Of a stretch of 38,926 nucleotides of DNA, positions 9,239 through 19,026 are shown one piece after another; positions within the stretch are counted from its first letter, which is position 1; each line of letters opens with the position of its first letter. The stretch lies in the NCBI GenBank assembly GCA_001824555.1, contig MHXU01000036.1, positions 235-39,160 of the forward strand, read 5' to 3'. A model generated the notes under the pieces. It ran no database searches. It saw only the letters and a list, made by a program, of their open reading frames with translations, and had not been told where the DNA came from. Position numbers and translations under genes: made by a program. The stretch is from Planctomycetes bacterium GWC2_45_44. Its GTDB lineage: Bacteria > Planctomycetota > Phycisphaerae > Sedimentisphaerales > UBA12454.

Positions 9239-10562
9239 AAGAAATCAAATCTTTCACTTCCTGCGTGGTTGGATATGTTATAGTTGTCCAGCCTGTCAAT
9301 TCATACTGTTCGGCAGATTGTTTTCGCCAATTTTCTACTCTTTTGGGCAACATAGTGTCTTTGTCTATGTAGGCACGCCACTTGTATGAAATTACACGGT
9401 TATTAGTTGTATTGTCTGTCCATAACAAATCGTAAACATAAGTGTTTTGAACCTGTAAGACGGTCTTATCTTTTACAGACGATTTCCAACTGTACTTCTC
9501 CGGCAGGGAAGAGTAACTCTGAAATGGCAGCACTCCCAAAGGAATATTCATAGTTTGCTTGATACTCGCAATTTCCGTATTAGTGAGATTGTCAACTTCG
9601 AAAGAATCCAGCCCCGTTATTTGTGTTTTTTTGATTTTATTTTCAATATCCCATAATATCCAGCGATTGCCGGATTGAAACAGTTTAATATCCAAAGCGT
9701 TTGACACCCATACTTTCTGTGTTGGCTCATTGGCTCCAGATTCTCCGGCCATAAGGCAAATATTTTGTATCCTGTTGAGAGCATCATAAATATCGTTATA
9801 TTCGATTGCATTAGCAAATGTTCCAACAAAAAGCCAGATTGCAACAATTACGGCTGCTGCAGCAACTAAAGGTTTTGCTAATCTTATGACACCATTATAA
9901 TTACCGGCCTGACTGTGGTTATGCACCCTGATTTGTTTGGTAGGAGCATCATTGTGACCGGACGTACTAATTTCTTTTCGTGTTATGTACTCTGTAACAA
10001 TGCCGGACTCCTGACGTTCAAGTATTTGTTTCAATATATTTAGCGTATTATCATCAGCCCCTATGGCGTCGAGCGAATCAATTCCCTCCTGCGAAACATC
10101 CTGATTATATCCCAATGTCTGGATTGTTATAACCCGTCCCAAACGAGTCAGCTGCTCATCTGTTAATTTAAGCCCACGAATAACCTCAAGGTCATGCCTG
10201 CATAATGGGCAGTTTTGGATATGGGCGGTAATCGGAGTGGGAACTCTTATATCAACCAGTGAACTGGCAAGACTGGGAATAAATTGTTTCGCAATTCCGC
10301 AGGTAACTTCCTTATCAGCCAGATAAAAATGCGATGCAAGAATTGTAGTTGTCAGTTTATCTTTCCGGCTTACTGTGTCATTTGCGGTTTGGTCTGCGGT
10401 TTTGAATAAGATTGCTTTCAATCTTTCAATTTCGCTGCTGCAAAACGCACATTTTTCAATATGAGATAATATCGAAGGCTTTACATTATCTAAAGCCCCT
10501 TGAATATAATCATAATAAAAAATACTCGCTTGTTCACAACCTGTTGCATCTGCAAATTTCAT
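9216..10562 (-). CDS. Putative transmembrane anti-sigma factor with two zinc-finger-like motifs
   Basis: HIEKCAFCSSEI and HIQNCPLCRHDLE (HxxxCxxC); TM segment AAAVIVAIWLFVGTFANA; 4-bp start/stop overlap with the upstream sigma gene. Confidence 0.75.
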   Translation of the reverse strand: MKFADATGCEQASIFYYDYIQGALDNVKPSILSHIEKCAFCSSEIERLKAILFKTADQTANDTVSRKDKLTTTILASHFYLADKEVTCGIAKQFIPSLASSLVDIRVPTPITAHIQNCPLCRHDLEVIRGLKLTDEQLTRLGRVITIQTLGYNQDVSQEGIDSLDAIGADDNTLNILKQILERQESGIVTEYITRKEISTSGHNDAPTKQIRVHNHSQAGNYNGVIRLAKPLVAAAAVIVAIWLFVGTFANAIEYNDIYDALNRIQNICLMAGESGANEPTQKVWVSNALDIKLFQSGNRWILWDIENKIKKTQITGLDSFEVDNLTNTEIASIKQTMNIPLGVLPFQSYSSLPEKYSWKSSVKDKTVLQVQNTYVYDLLWTDNTTNNRVISYKWRAYIDKDTMLPKRVENWRKQSAEQYELTGWTTITYPTTQEVKDLISSIAPAGK

Positions 10563-11122
10563 AAATTTTCCTCACAATTACCTTTTACAATACAACGGAG
10601 CTTTCTGATGCCGACGGATAAATAGCGGCTTACAGACCGTGGTTTAATTCTCATTTTATCGGCAGTTTGACTAATATCCAAATTATGTTTGTATCTTAGT
10701 GTAATAGCCAATGCCTCGTTTTTTGACAAATTTTTCTGGACTAATTCAAACATTTTTTCAGATTTTTCTTCCACCGCTATTTCAATCAAAGAATGCTTAA
10801 TACTTTCCCCATTTGCCCGCTCCTTTTCTTGAGCATACCTGCCGATAAGATTTTTTACACGAGTTTCATGCCTGAATTTATCTATTACACGTGTAGTAAT
10901 CACACGGTATAGAAAACTCGGAACATTCCTAACGTCTTCAGGTAAAGGTTTTGAAACTAAAAATAGAAACATGTCCTGAAACAAATCCTCTGCTTCCTGT
11001 CCATTACCCAGACGGAACTGGATGGTCTTTCTTATAAAGTCCCCATGTTCCTCAAAAACTTTCTGGGCTACATCTATGCTTCTCATGGATGTCGTTTCTG
11101 GATGGCTGTTTGTAGATAACAT
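10559..11122 (-). CDS. ECF-type RNA polymerase sigma-70 factor
   Basis: 187 aa; GNGQEAEDLFQDMFLFLVS (region 2) and LSKNEALAITLRYKHNLDISQTADKMRIKPRSVSRYLSVGIRKLR (region 4 HTH). Confidence 0.85.
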   Translation of the reverse strand: MLSTNSHPETTSMRSIDVAQKVFEEHGDFIRKTIQFRLGNGQEAEDLFQDMFLFLVSKPLPEDVRNVPSFLYRVITTRVIDKFRHETRVKNLIGRYAQEKERANGESIKHSLIEIAVEEKSEKMFELVQKNLSKNEALAITLRYKHNLDISQTADKMRIKPRSVSRYLSVGIRKLRCIVKGNCEENL

Positions 11123-12104
11123 TTTTAAAAAATCAAAACAAAATTTTTAATTTCGGCCTTTATTGCCAGTAAAACACAAAAAATTTCAACACCACACAAC
11201 TTGCTGTAAATCTGTTATTGTGGCATAGGTGAAGTAACACAAATTTTACAATCCTGATTATACAGATAATTATCCCAAATTTCAACAAAACAGTATGTAT
11301 ACATAAATCATCCATTTTGCCCCTTGACAAGATAAATAAATTTTACCATCAACATTTTTTCCGTCAGAAGCGACTCTACTGCATACACTTGATTAGGCTG
11401 ATGTTTTTTAAGGTATGGATTATGAAAGAAGACAATGTTCGCAAAAATATTGAGATAATCGCTACGCGTTTGGTGGAACAAGTTCGTGATGCTTGCAAAA
11501 CCAACAGAGAAAAAGTAGCCAATAGCCAGACAAAAGACGAGTCTGGTAAATAGTTGCAATATGCAATCTGTGAGCTACTGCCCGGTGACTTGCCTGGAAT
11601 CTGGGTCATTTGGCTTCCCGCTTTCCTGCCGTTCAAGCTATGGGGACACTGAGAGACTGACTCTCTGAACACGCCAGCCTTTGTTGGTCGCGTCACTTGG
11701 CTGTGAAGTTCATCCATCCTGCCAGCATTACCAGTAGCACTGTCCATGGTCGAGTTTTCATATAGCATCCCTTTCAATTATGGCCGACAATTATAGCCGA
11801 GCTAAAGCTGAATGATAGAAGAATTTTATGCGTACCACAAAGATGGTGTGATGCAGAATTCGAGGCGGCAGGGCATCGCCATTTCTTGCAACTTGTCGCG
11901 AAATTAAAAACGGCACAAGAGTTGATTCCGATGGTCGCACATGTCGGCGAGATTATTCACACCACCGCGAAGAAGTCGCCAATTTGAGAATTCTCCCACA
12001 AGGAAACGAACGAGATTTTGTAAGCGTCGGGAATGCTATAATTTATGATGATGGTAAAAAGAAGGCGAAACAGTACCTTTGGTTGCCACTCGAGTTTTCA
12101 TAAG

Positions 12105-12303
12105 ATATGGCATCGACGAGTGTACGCCGCTCATCATCGGTAAAACTGAGTCGTTTTGATACTTTCGATTTGAGTATGCGGTTCTCGGCCTTGAGATATT
12201 CATTCTGCAAGACAAGTTCACAGCATAAAATCCGGGCGACCAAAGCGATGACAGCTACATTTATCCAGCTTCTTGGCGGTGTCAAAGTATCGTCTGTTTT
12301 CAT
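12105..12303 (-). pseudogene. N-terminal remnant of an integrase-core (DDE) transposase
   Basis: ELVLQNEYLKAENRILKSKVSKRLSFTDDERRTLVDA resembles the N-terminus of rve-type transposases common in planctomycetes; reading then diverges and no catalytic domain follows. Confidence 0.6.
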
Positions 12304-12505
12304 CCTGGTAATTTATCGTAAATGCTTGAAATCGCAAGAATTACTGTTGTAATCACGCATACTCAAAGATGCGTATGAATTTCTTGACCGCACGGCATCC
12401 AGTTGTGTTGACAATGTTTGTTATTCTGCAGGCAAGAATGTAATAAAAAATCCTCTATTACTCACGACCACACCGAATGTTTGCTTATTCATAATTGCCA
12501 CATTT

Positions 12506-13195
12506 CTATTTTTGTCCATAATAAGCATCTTTACCATGTTTACGCAAATAATGTTTGTCAAGTAGTATCCGCTTGATAGCTTTCTGGTTTGGATTAATGG
12601 TAAGTGTGCCAGCAGCAATCTTTGCCACCTCTTCCAGTACTATCGCCGATTCGACACTCGCCATCGGCGTTGTACCCCATGTGAACGGCCCATGCCCTGC
12701 CACCAGCACCGCAGGCATTGATAGCGGATCAATCTCCGCAAATCGTCGCACAATTACCTTGCCGGTGTTAAATTCATACTCACCATTGATATCATTGTCA
12801 GTGAGTTGCTCGGTCACCGGCACTGCTCCGTAAAAATAATCTGCATGAGTGGTGCCAAAACAAGGAATTTCACGGCAGGCCTGCGCCCACATTGTCGCAT
12901 AGCAGGAATGGGTATGACATACTCCGCCGATTTCCTTGAAATTACGATACAATTCAAGATGTGTCGGTGTATCGGATGACGGTTTCAATGTACCTTCAAT
13001 AATCTTACCAGCAATATCAACCACGACCATCTTGTCGGGCGTAAGTTCATTATACGGCACGCCACTGGGTTTTATTACGACAATGCCCGCAGTACGGTCG
13101 ATACCGCTGACATTACCCCAGCTGTACAAGACCAGATTTTGCTGTTTAAGCTCAATATTGGCTCGGCAGACATTTATCTTTAATTCTTCTATCAT
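12506..13195 (-). CDS. araD: L-ribulose-5-phosphate 4-epimerase
   Basis: 229 aa class II aldolase family: LVLYSWGNVSGIDR, VIKPSGVPYNELTPDKMVVVD, GGVCHTHSCYATMWAQ, VAGHGPFTWG. Confidence 0.93.
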   Translation of the reverse strand: MIEELKINVCRANIELKQQNLVLYSWGNVSGIDRTAGIVVIKPSGVPYNELTPDKMVVVDIAGKIIEGTLKPSSDTPTHLELYRNFKEIGGVCHTHSCYATMWAQACREIPCFGTTHADYFYGAVPVTEQLTDNDINGEYEFNTGKVIVRRFAEIDPLSMPAVLVAGHGPFTWGTTPMASVESAIVLEEVAKIAAGTLTINPNQKAIKRILLDKHYLRKHGKDAYYGQK

Positions 13196-13197
13196 AA

Positions 13198-14886
13198 TTA
13201 ATCCCTGCTGCTTTCTTTGATTTCCAGCAAATCTTTCATTACATTATAAAGTTTTCCACTGTAAGCTTCTGTGCCAAAGGCATCATGAACCTGTCTGTAA
13301 AGCTTATACAACTTTGAATATACGATATGGTTTTGCTTTATCGGCTTATATGTTTTTCCCTTAACGCCAGTCATGGCCTTTTGGGCATCGGCAAAATTGT
13401 CATAGCCGCCATTTTCCTTGCCAGCAACTACCGCTGCCGCAATTGCAGAACCCAGCGCACAGGTCTGTGTTGAACGCGAAACTTTCATCTCTCTGCCGGT
13501 AACATCTGCATATATCTGCATAAGCATTGAATTTTTTTCTGCTATGCCGCCGCAGTTGATAACTTCGTTAATTTTTACGCCGTATTCTTCAAAACGATTG
13601 ATAATTGTCAACGCTCCAAAAGCGGTTGCTTCTATCAGCGACCTGTAAATCTCTTCAGGTTTTGTATGAAGTGTCTGGCCAAGCAGCAGGCCTGTTAATC
13701 GCTGGTCAACAAGAATAGTTCTATTGCCATTATTCCAGTCCAATGCAAGCAAACCGGATTGTCCCGGTTTAAGCTTTGCAGCTTTTTCAGTCAGAGCAAT
13801 ATGGTCGCCTGCCTCTTTGCCTCCGGGCTGGATATAATTTACAAACCAGTTGAAAATATCGCCGACAGCAGATTGACCAGCCTCAAGACCGAGGAAATCA
13901 GGCAATATTGACCCGTCAACAATCCCGCATATACCAGGAATATCCGGCAGTTTTTCTGAATTGGAGGCTACAACCATATCGCAGGTACTTGTGCCGATAA
14001 TCTTAACAAGACTGCCGCTTCTAATACCGGAGCCGACTGCGCCAAGATGAGCATCAAAAGCGCCCATCGCAACTGGAATGCCTTCAGGCAGGCCAAGTTT
14101 TTGTGCCCATTCTTTAGTCAGATTGCCTGCCGCAGTGCCAATTGCATAAGTTTTATCGCTTAACGTATCTCGAAAGTTGCCGAGTTTAGGGTCAAGTTTG
14201 GATAAGAATTCTTTATCCGGATACCCGCCCCAGCTGTCGTTAAACATTGCCTTATGACCTGCGGCGCATCTGCATCTTTTAATCAATTTTGGATTGCCTG
14301 TGCCTGTTAATAAGCCGGTCATATAATCAGCATGCTCAACCCATGTATAAGCTACGTCAAAAACCTTGCCATCAACACGCAAACAATGAAGTATCTTACT
14401 GAAAAACCATTCCGATGAATATGTCCCGCCGCACTTGGCAAGATATTGAGGCCTTATTTTTTTAGCAAGGGCTGTAATTTCAGCCGCCTCGGCATAGCCT
14501 GTATGGTCTTTCCACAGCCACGACATGGCATTAAGATTTTTTTTAAACTGATCTCTCATGCCAAGCGGAACTCCATGCTCATCTACCGGAATAGGGGTTG
14601 AACCGGTAGTATCGACTCCAATGCCGATAACTTTGGATGAATCGAAGTCCTTATCAGCTTTTTTCGCAGCCTTAATTACGTTTTTTACGGTTGTTTCCAG
14701 ACCATTAATATAATCCTGTGGATTTTGACGGGCGATATTGTGGTCTGCCATATCGAGCATTATGCCCATCTTGCCGGTTGGGTAACCAAAAACATCGGCA
14801 ATAAGTTCTTTACCATTCTTAACATCTACAAGAATACAGCGAACAGAGTTAGAGCCGTAATCAAGGCCTATTGTGTAATGTTTCAT
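13198..14886 (-). CDS. araB: Ribulokinase
   Basis: 562 aa FGGY kinase: TIGLDYGSNSVRCILVD, GIGVDTTGSTPIPVD, VNCGGIAEKNSMLMQIYADVTGR; adjacent to araD. Confidence 0.93.
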   Translation of the reverse strand: MKHYTIGLDYGSNSVRCILVDVKNGKELIADVFGYPTGKMGIMLDMADHNIARQNPQDYINGLETTVKNVIKAAKKADKDFDSSKVIGIGVDTTGSTPIPVDEHGVPLGMRDQFKKNLNAMSWLWKDHTGYAEAAEITALAKKIRPQYLAKCGGTYSSEWFFSKILHCLRVDGKVFDVAYTWVEHADYMTGLLTGTGNPKLIKRCRCAAGHKAMFNDSWGGYPDKEFLSKLDPKLGNFRDTLSDKTYAIGTAAGNLTKEWAQKLGLPEGIPVAMGAFDAHLGAVGSGIRSGSLVKIIGTSTCDMVVASNSEKLPDIPGICGIVDGSILPDFLGLEAGQSAVGDIFNWFVNYIQPGGKEAGDHIALTEKAAKLKPGQSGLLALDWNNGNRTILVDQRLTGLLLGQTLHTKPEEIYRSLIEATAFGALTIINRFEEYGVKINEVINCGGIAEKNSMLMQIYADVTGREMKVSRSTQTCALGSAIAAAVVAGKENGGYDNFADAQKAMTGVKGKTYKPIKQNHIVYSKLYKLYRQVHDAFGTEAYSGKLYNVMKDLLEIKESSRD

Positions 14887-14993
14887 AGTTTTTCTTTTCT
14901 TTCAATATGACTCTATCTGGATGAGCTGGTATAAATAGATGTCGTCAGCCAAAATGACACAAAAATATTTTTCTATGAAAAGGCATCTTCAGT

Positions 14994-15077
14994 TCATTTG
15001 ACACCCATTTTACCGTTGATTTCCTCTCTTTCAAGAACTGTTTTTGCTTTAACTCGGTTCGTTCCTTTAATACTCAT
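14994..15077 (-). CDS. Candidate 27-aa small ORF between the MFS and araB genes
   Basis: MSIKGTNRVKAKTVLEREEINGKMGVK* preceded by an AGGAGA Shine-Dalgarno 5 nt before ATG (CAGGAGATAAGTATG). Not in the supplied ORF track, probably because of length. Confidence 0.35.
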   Translation of the reverse strand: MSIKGTNRVKAKTVLEREEINGKMGVK

Positions 15078-15106
15078 ACTTATCTCCTGTTAGCAAAACC
15101 ATTCTC

Positions 15107-16543
15107 TTACAGTTTGTGTTTGCCGAAAAGATCTCGTTCTATTTGTTCGAGTGATTTACCCTTTGTTTCAGGCAGGGCAAAACAGATAACCAAAAAGGCA
15201 ACAAACAAAAACGCCGAATATATCCAGAATGTTTTCGCGATGCCGATTTGTTCTCGCATTATCGGAAACGTATAAGTCAAAATGAGATATCCCACCCATA
15301 ACGCCACGACGGAGATACCCATTGCTACTCCGCGAACTCTGTTTGGAAAAAGTTCGGAAAGCAAGACCCACACAATCGGCGCAAGTGTCATAGCGTAGAG
15401 AGCAATCGCAATCATCACAAGAACGACAACCAAAATGCCGGTCTTTTGATAATGGAAACTCAAGCCTATAAGCAGGTGTATTATTGATATTCCGAGTGTG
15501 CCGACAATCATAAGAGACTTTCGGCCTATATGGTCAACAATAAACATCGCCACCACGCAGAATATGAGCATTGTAAGGCCCTGGAAAACCAGAGAAAGCA
15601 TTGTCCCAGAAACGCTGATACCCGCATCTTTGAATATCTGATGTGAATACGCGAAGATGCTGTTAAGGCCGCTCCATTGCTGAATGACAGCGAGGAACAT
15701 ACCAAGAAGAATAATTTTGAAAAGTTTAGGCTCAAAAAGTTCTCTTATATTTATTTTGGCAATTTCCTCGTCAGATATCGTTGAGGAAATGTCGGCCACT
15801 TCGTTTTTTGCGTATGATGCGCCGCCGACCATCGCGAGCACTTTTTCAGCCTCTTCTTTTCTGCCTTTTTTGACTAACCATCTTGGACTTTCCGGCACGG
15901 TGAAAATCAATGCAAAAAAACCTATCGCAGGTATTGCCATAAAACCAAACATCCATCGCCACCCCATAACCTCATTCCATGACATACCGGAAGCAGTCAA
16001 GCCGATTTTTTCACCATGCTGTTGCACGAATAGATTTACAATTTGCGAAAGCACAATACCAATCATTATAGTAAACTGGTTTGTCGTAACTACCTTTCCG
16101 CGATAACTTGTCGGCGATATTTCTGCGATATACATAGGTGAGAGATTCGCAGCCAACCCAATGCCAGCGCCGCCGATGAGACGAAAGATATTAAATGCCA
16201 CAAAATTTCCTGCCATCGCGGTTCCTACAGCAGATACGCCGAAAAGAACTGATGCCCATATCAGCAGTTTTTTTCGCCCGTATAAATCCGAGAAAAACAT
16301 CGAAAATGCCGCACCAAGAATACATCCGACAGGCGAAGAGCCGACACTTAGTCCCAGCAGGTCGGGCCTGCCCGTTAAATGGAAAAAGTTTTCATAAAAT
16401 ATGGTCGCTCCGCCAATGACCATAAAATCATAGCCAAAAAGCAGTCCGCCCATTGCGGCGATAAACGCCACTTTCCAAACAAAAAAACCGTTGATGTGAG
16501 ATTCATCTATCGCCAAATTTCCCGCTGCATTTCGATGGTTCAT
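15107..16543 (-). CDS. MFS sugar porter (arabinose/xylose:H+ symporter type)
   Basis: 478 aa, multi-TM; GYDFMVIGGA, DLYGRKKLL, PESPRWLVKKGR, DHIGRKSL, PETKGKSLEQIE signatures. Confidence 0.9.
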   Translation of the reverse strand: MNHRNAAGNLAIDESHINGFFVWKVAFIAAMGGLLFGYDFMVIGGATIFYENFFHLTGRPDLLGLSVGSSPVGCILGAAFSMFFSDLYGRKKLLIWASVLFGVSAVGTAMAGNFVAFNIFRLIGGAGIGLAANLSPMYIAEISPTSYRGKVVTTNQFTIMIGIVLSQIVNLFVQQHGEKIGLTASGMSWNEVMGWRWMFGFMAIPAIGFFALIFTVPESPRWLVKKGRKEEAEKVLAMVGGASYAKNEVADISSTISDEEIAKINIRELFEPKLFKIILLGMFLAVIQQWSGLNSIFAYSHQIFKDAGISVSGTMLSLVFQGLTMLIFCVVAMFIVDHIGRKSLMIVGTLGISIIHLLIGLSFHYQKTGILVVVLVMIAIALYAMTLAPIVWVLLSELFPNRVRGVAMGISVVALWVGYLILTYTFPIMREQIGIAKTFWIYSAFLFVAFLVICFALPETKGKSLEQIERDLFGKHKL

Positions 16544-16563
16544 AATAACTCCGATATTTTTTG

Positions 16564-17841
16564 TTAGAGGTCGCCTTTGGCGTTAATCAGGCCGTTAAGT
16601 TTGTTTCGATAGTAACTGAAATTCTCAAAATTCACATCTGGCGGAATAAAGTGGTCGCCGAATGGGATATAGCCGCCGGTTTTTAGAACTTTTTCAACAG
16701 GCTCAAGAATTTCATCTATGCGTTTTTTGCCGAGTTGTATTTCCGATTTAGGGATGCCGCCTAAAATTTGCAGTTTGGGATACTGCTTGCGCACTTTTAC
16801 AATATCCATTCCGCAGTGAGTTTCAAATGGATACATACCGGTAACGCCGGCTTCCATAAACAGCGGGATGATAGAATTACAGTCGCCATCAGTATCGAGC
16901 AGAATGATATTTACGCCGCGTGCCTTTAAGAAATCAACCACTTGCTTAATGTACGGACACATAAACTCTTTCACCATCGCCGGCGATATCATAGGACCTT
17001 TGCCGAATGAAATATCCTCCCATATCTGCAAATGGTCAACTTCGACCTGCTTTAGAACTTCTTCATAGACCGTTATCCAAAGGTCAGTAAAGGTTTTGAG
17101 GATGTCGTGGATAAGTTCTGGTTCGAGGGCATACCACATAAACAGATTCTCATAGCCAATAAGATGGCTCAATGTGCCGAAAAAACCATGCGGATACCCG
17201 CCCAGCGCAAGCGGATAATCCCTGTTTTTATATTCTTTAACAAGCTCATTCCAATTCTTAGGGAATCTTGTTGAAATATTTTTAGTATTGAGACGCTCTG
17301 CTTTTAATTTTTCCCAGCTTGCCTTGTCCTTAATAGGCCATTCAAGCGATGTCGGAATGGTAGCTTCATCTTTGAGATACATTCTTTTTACGCCGTCAAT
17401 GTCTATATATGTCATAGAGGCATCGTCTTCCTGCAAAACTTTTATCTCAAACATCGGGTCCCACAGCAAATTCACATCGACCATTACCTGCGTATAGTCC
17501 ATCTTGAAATGACTGCGAACGTCATTATCGAGCGCAAACCCCTGTGTAGGCCAATACAACCCGCCGGCCATTACCGGAAATCCGTTTGGTAAACGGTTCA
17601 CACCTTTTCCCCTGTTAGACCATGCGTAAGTATAAAGCGTCGAAGTCGGCGTAGTAATTTGCGTTTCAATCTTAGGATAATTTTTTTTTGGAAGGCCATG
17701 TGCATACCAGTTATTGATAGTTTCGCCCCAGTAACCAAATTCCCATTTGAGCGAGCGAACATTGGTATTAAAATTCATAACTTCCAAAAATCTTTCTCTT
17801 GTATTCACTACCATACCCTTTACAAAGAAACTCCCATCCAT
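16564..17841 (-). CDS. URO-D superfamily protein lacking the MtaA-type zinc ligands
   Basis: 425 aa; DHLQIWEDISFGKGPMISPAMVKEFMCPYIKQVVDFLKARGVNIILLDTDGDCNSIIPLFMEAGVTGMYPFE is URO-D-like. Confidence 0.75.
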   Translation of the reverse strand: MDGSFFVKGMVVNTRERFLEVMNFNTNVRSLKWEFGYWGETINNWYAHGLPKKNYPKIETQITTPTSTLYTYAWSNRGKGVNRLPNGFPVMAGGLYWPTQGFALDNDVRSHFKMDYTQVMVDVNLLWDPMFEIKVLQEDDASMTYIDIDGVKRMYLKDEATIPTSLEWPIKDKASWEKLKAERLNTKNISTRFPKNWNELVKEYKNRDYPLALGGYPHGFFGTLSHLIGYENLFMWYALEPELIHDILKTFTDLWITVYEEVLKQVEVDHLQIWEDISFGKGPMISPAMVKEFMCPYIKQVVDFLKARGVNIILLDTDGDCNSIIPLFMEAGVTGMYPFETHCGMDIVKVRKQYPKLQILGGIPKSEIQLGKKRIDEILEPVEKVLKTGGYIPFGDHFIPPDVNFENFSYYRNKLNGLINAKGDL

Positions 17842-17852
17842 TAATTATGCAG

Positions 17853-17876
17853 AACTTATACCAATTGGTATAAGTT
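17853..17876. promoter_or_regulatory. 24-bp perfect palindromic operator (regulon 2)
   Basis: AACTTATACCAATTGGTATAAGTT, 12 bp upstream of the 16564..17841 start; overlaps the minus-strand -10 at 17874-17879. Confidence 0.75.
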
Positions 17877-17901
17877 ATAGTGTGTCAAATTTGACAGTCA
17901 A
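17874..17901 (-). promoter_or_regulatory. Sigma70-like promoter for the URO-D-like gene
   Basis: Minus strand TTGACT-N16-TATAAC (-35 at 17896-17901, -10 at 17874-17879). Confidence 0.55.
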
Positions 17902-17974
17902 TAGCCGGCAGAAGGAATCGCATCAGTATAAACTAAAAGAACCATGCAAGATGTAGTTCATCGTGACCTTGTAT

Positions 17975-19009
17975 TCACTTTGTATTAGAATGACGCATGC
18001 GATCGATTGTAACAGCCATGACAATTATTATACCGGTAACAATTTCCTGTATCCAGTTCGGCAATCCTATTTGTGAGCAGCCGGAGCGTATGACTGTCAT
18101 TATAAGTGCACCGACTATTGTTCCTGTAACCGAACCTTCTCCGCCGCTCAGGCTGCCGCCTCCGATTACAACGGCAGCAATGACATCCAGTTCCATTCCG
18201 GAAGCAACAGTTGGGTCGCCGACACTTAACCGTGAAAACTGCAGTATGCCCGCAATGCCAGCCAGCCATGCAGCTGTTATATAGACCATCAGCTTGACTT
18301 TTTCCACGGCTATGCCGCATAATCTTGCGGCTTGTTCATTTGAGCCGATTGCATAAATGTGTCTTCCAAATCGGGTATATTTAAGTATGCAGATTACGAG
18401 CAAAGCCAGTATTATCATAATCCACACGCCAGGAGCGAAAAGAATCCATCGCTGTTCATAGGAAGGCGGCGCAAGGAGTTGATTGAGCCATGAAAAAGGA
18501 GCGTCAACTTTTTGCTGATTTGCCAGGCCTTTTGCAGTGCCGCGAATAAGCAGCAGCGTACCGAGTGTAACAATAAATGGAACAACCTTAAGCTTTGTAA
18601 TTATAAGGCCGTTGATAACTCCGCATATCGCAGAAGCAACTAACACGGCGACAACGGCTACTATTGCCATCCATGCGTCGGCTCGAAGAGACAACATATC
18701 AAACATGGATGATGCTTCTGTTTTTGACACGAGGTACTGCAAAACAGAAGCAGCGATAACTGTGCCGAGCGCTACAATTGAGCCGACCGACAAATCAATG
18801 CCGCCTAAAATAATTACCAAAGTCATCCCCAGCGCTGCAATGCCGACAATCGATGTTTGTCTGGCAATGGTTTCCAAATTTGCCGCGCTGCCGAAGTTGT
18901 CCGGGCCGAAAGCAACCAGCAAGCCATAGATTAACAATAGCCCCAAAAAAGGCCCAAATTTATTTAGAACGGACATAAGGCTGAATTTGTTGTCGTCAAT
19001 CATTTTCAC
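17975..19009 (-). CDS. Sugar ABC transporter permease (RbsC family)
   Basis: 344 aa; MTLVIILGGIDLSVGSIVALG, VIGGGSLSGGEGSVTGTIVGALIM. Confidence 0.92.
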   Translation of the reverse strand: MKMIDDNKFSLMSVLNKFGPFLGLLLIYGLLVAFGPDNFGSAANLETIARQTSIVGIAALGMTLVIILGGIDLSVGSIVALGTVIAASVLQYLVSKTEASSMFDMLSLRADAWMAIVAVVAVLVASAICGVINGLIITKLKVVPFIVTLGTLLLIRGTAKGLANQQKVDAPFSWLNQLLAPPSYEQRWILFAPGVWIMIILALLVICILKYTRFGRHIYAIGSNEQAARLCGIAVEKVKLMVYITAAWLAGIAGILQFSRLSVGDPTVASGMELDVIAAVVIGGGSLSGGEGSVTGTIVGALIMTVIRSGCSQIGLPNWIQEIVTGIIIVMAVTIDRMRHSNTK

Positions 19010-19026
19010 TGCAATTATATCCTTAA

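Noticed and set aside
11317-11777. Short ORFs on both strands (78, 83 and 133 aa)
   Set aside because: Mutually overlapping, no family signal; in the decayed region.
17883-17896. TGTCAAATTTGACA palindrome as an independent operator
   Set aside because: It falls in the -35/-10 spacer of the minus-strand promoter and is seen only once; could be a regulator site but not supported by a second copy.
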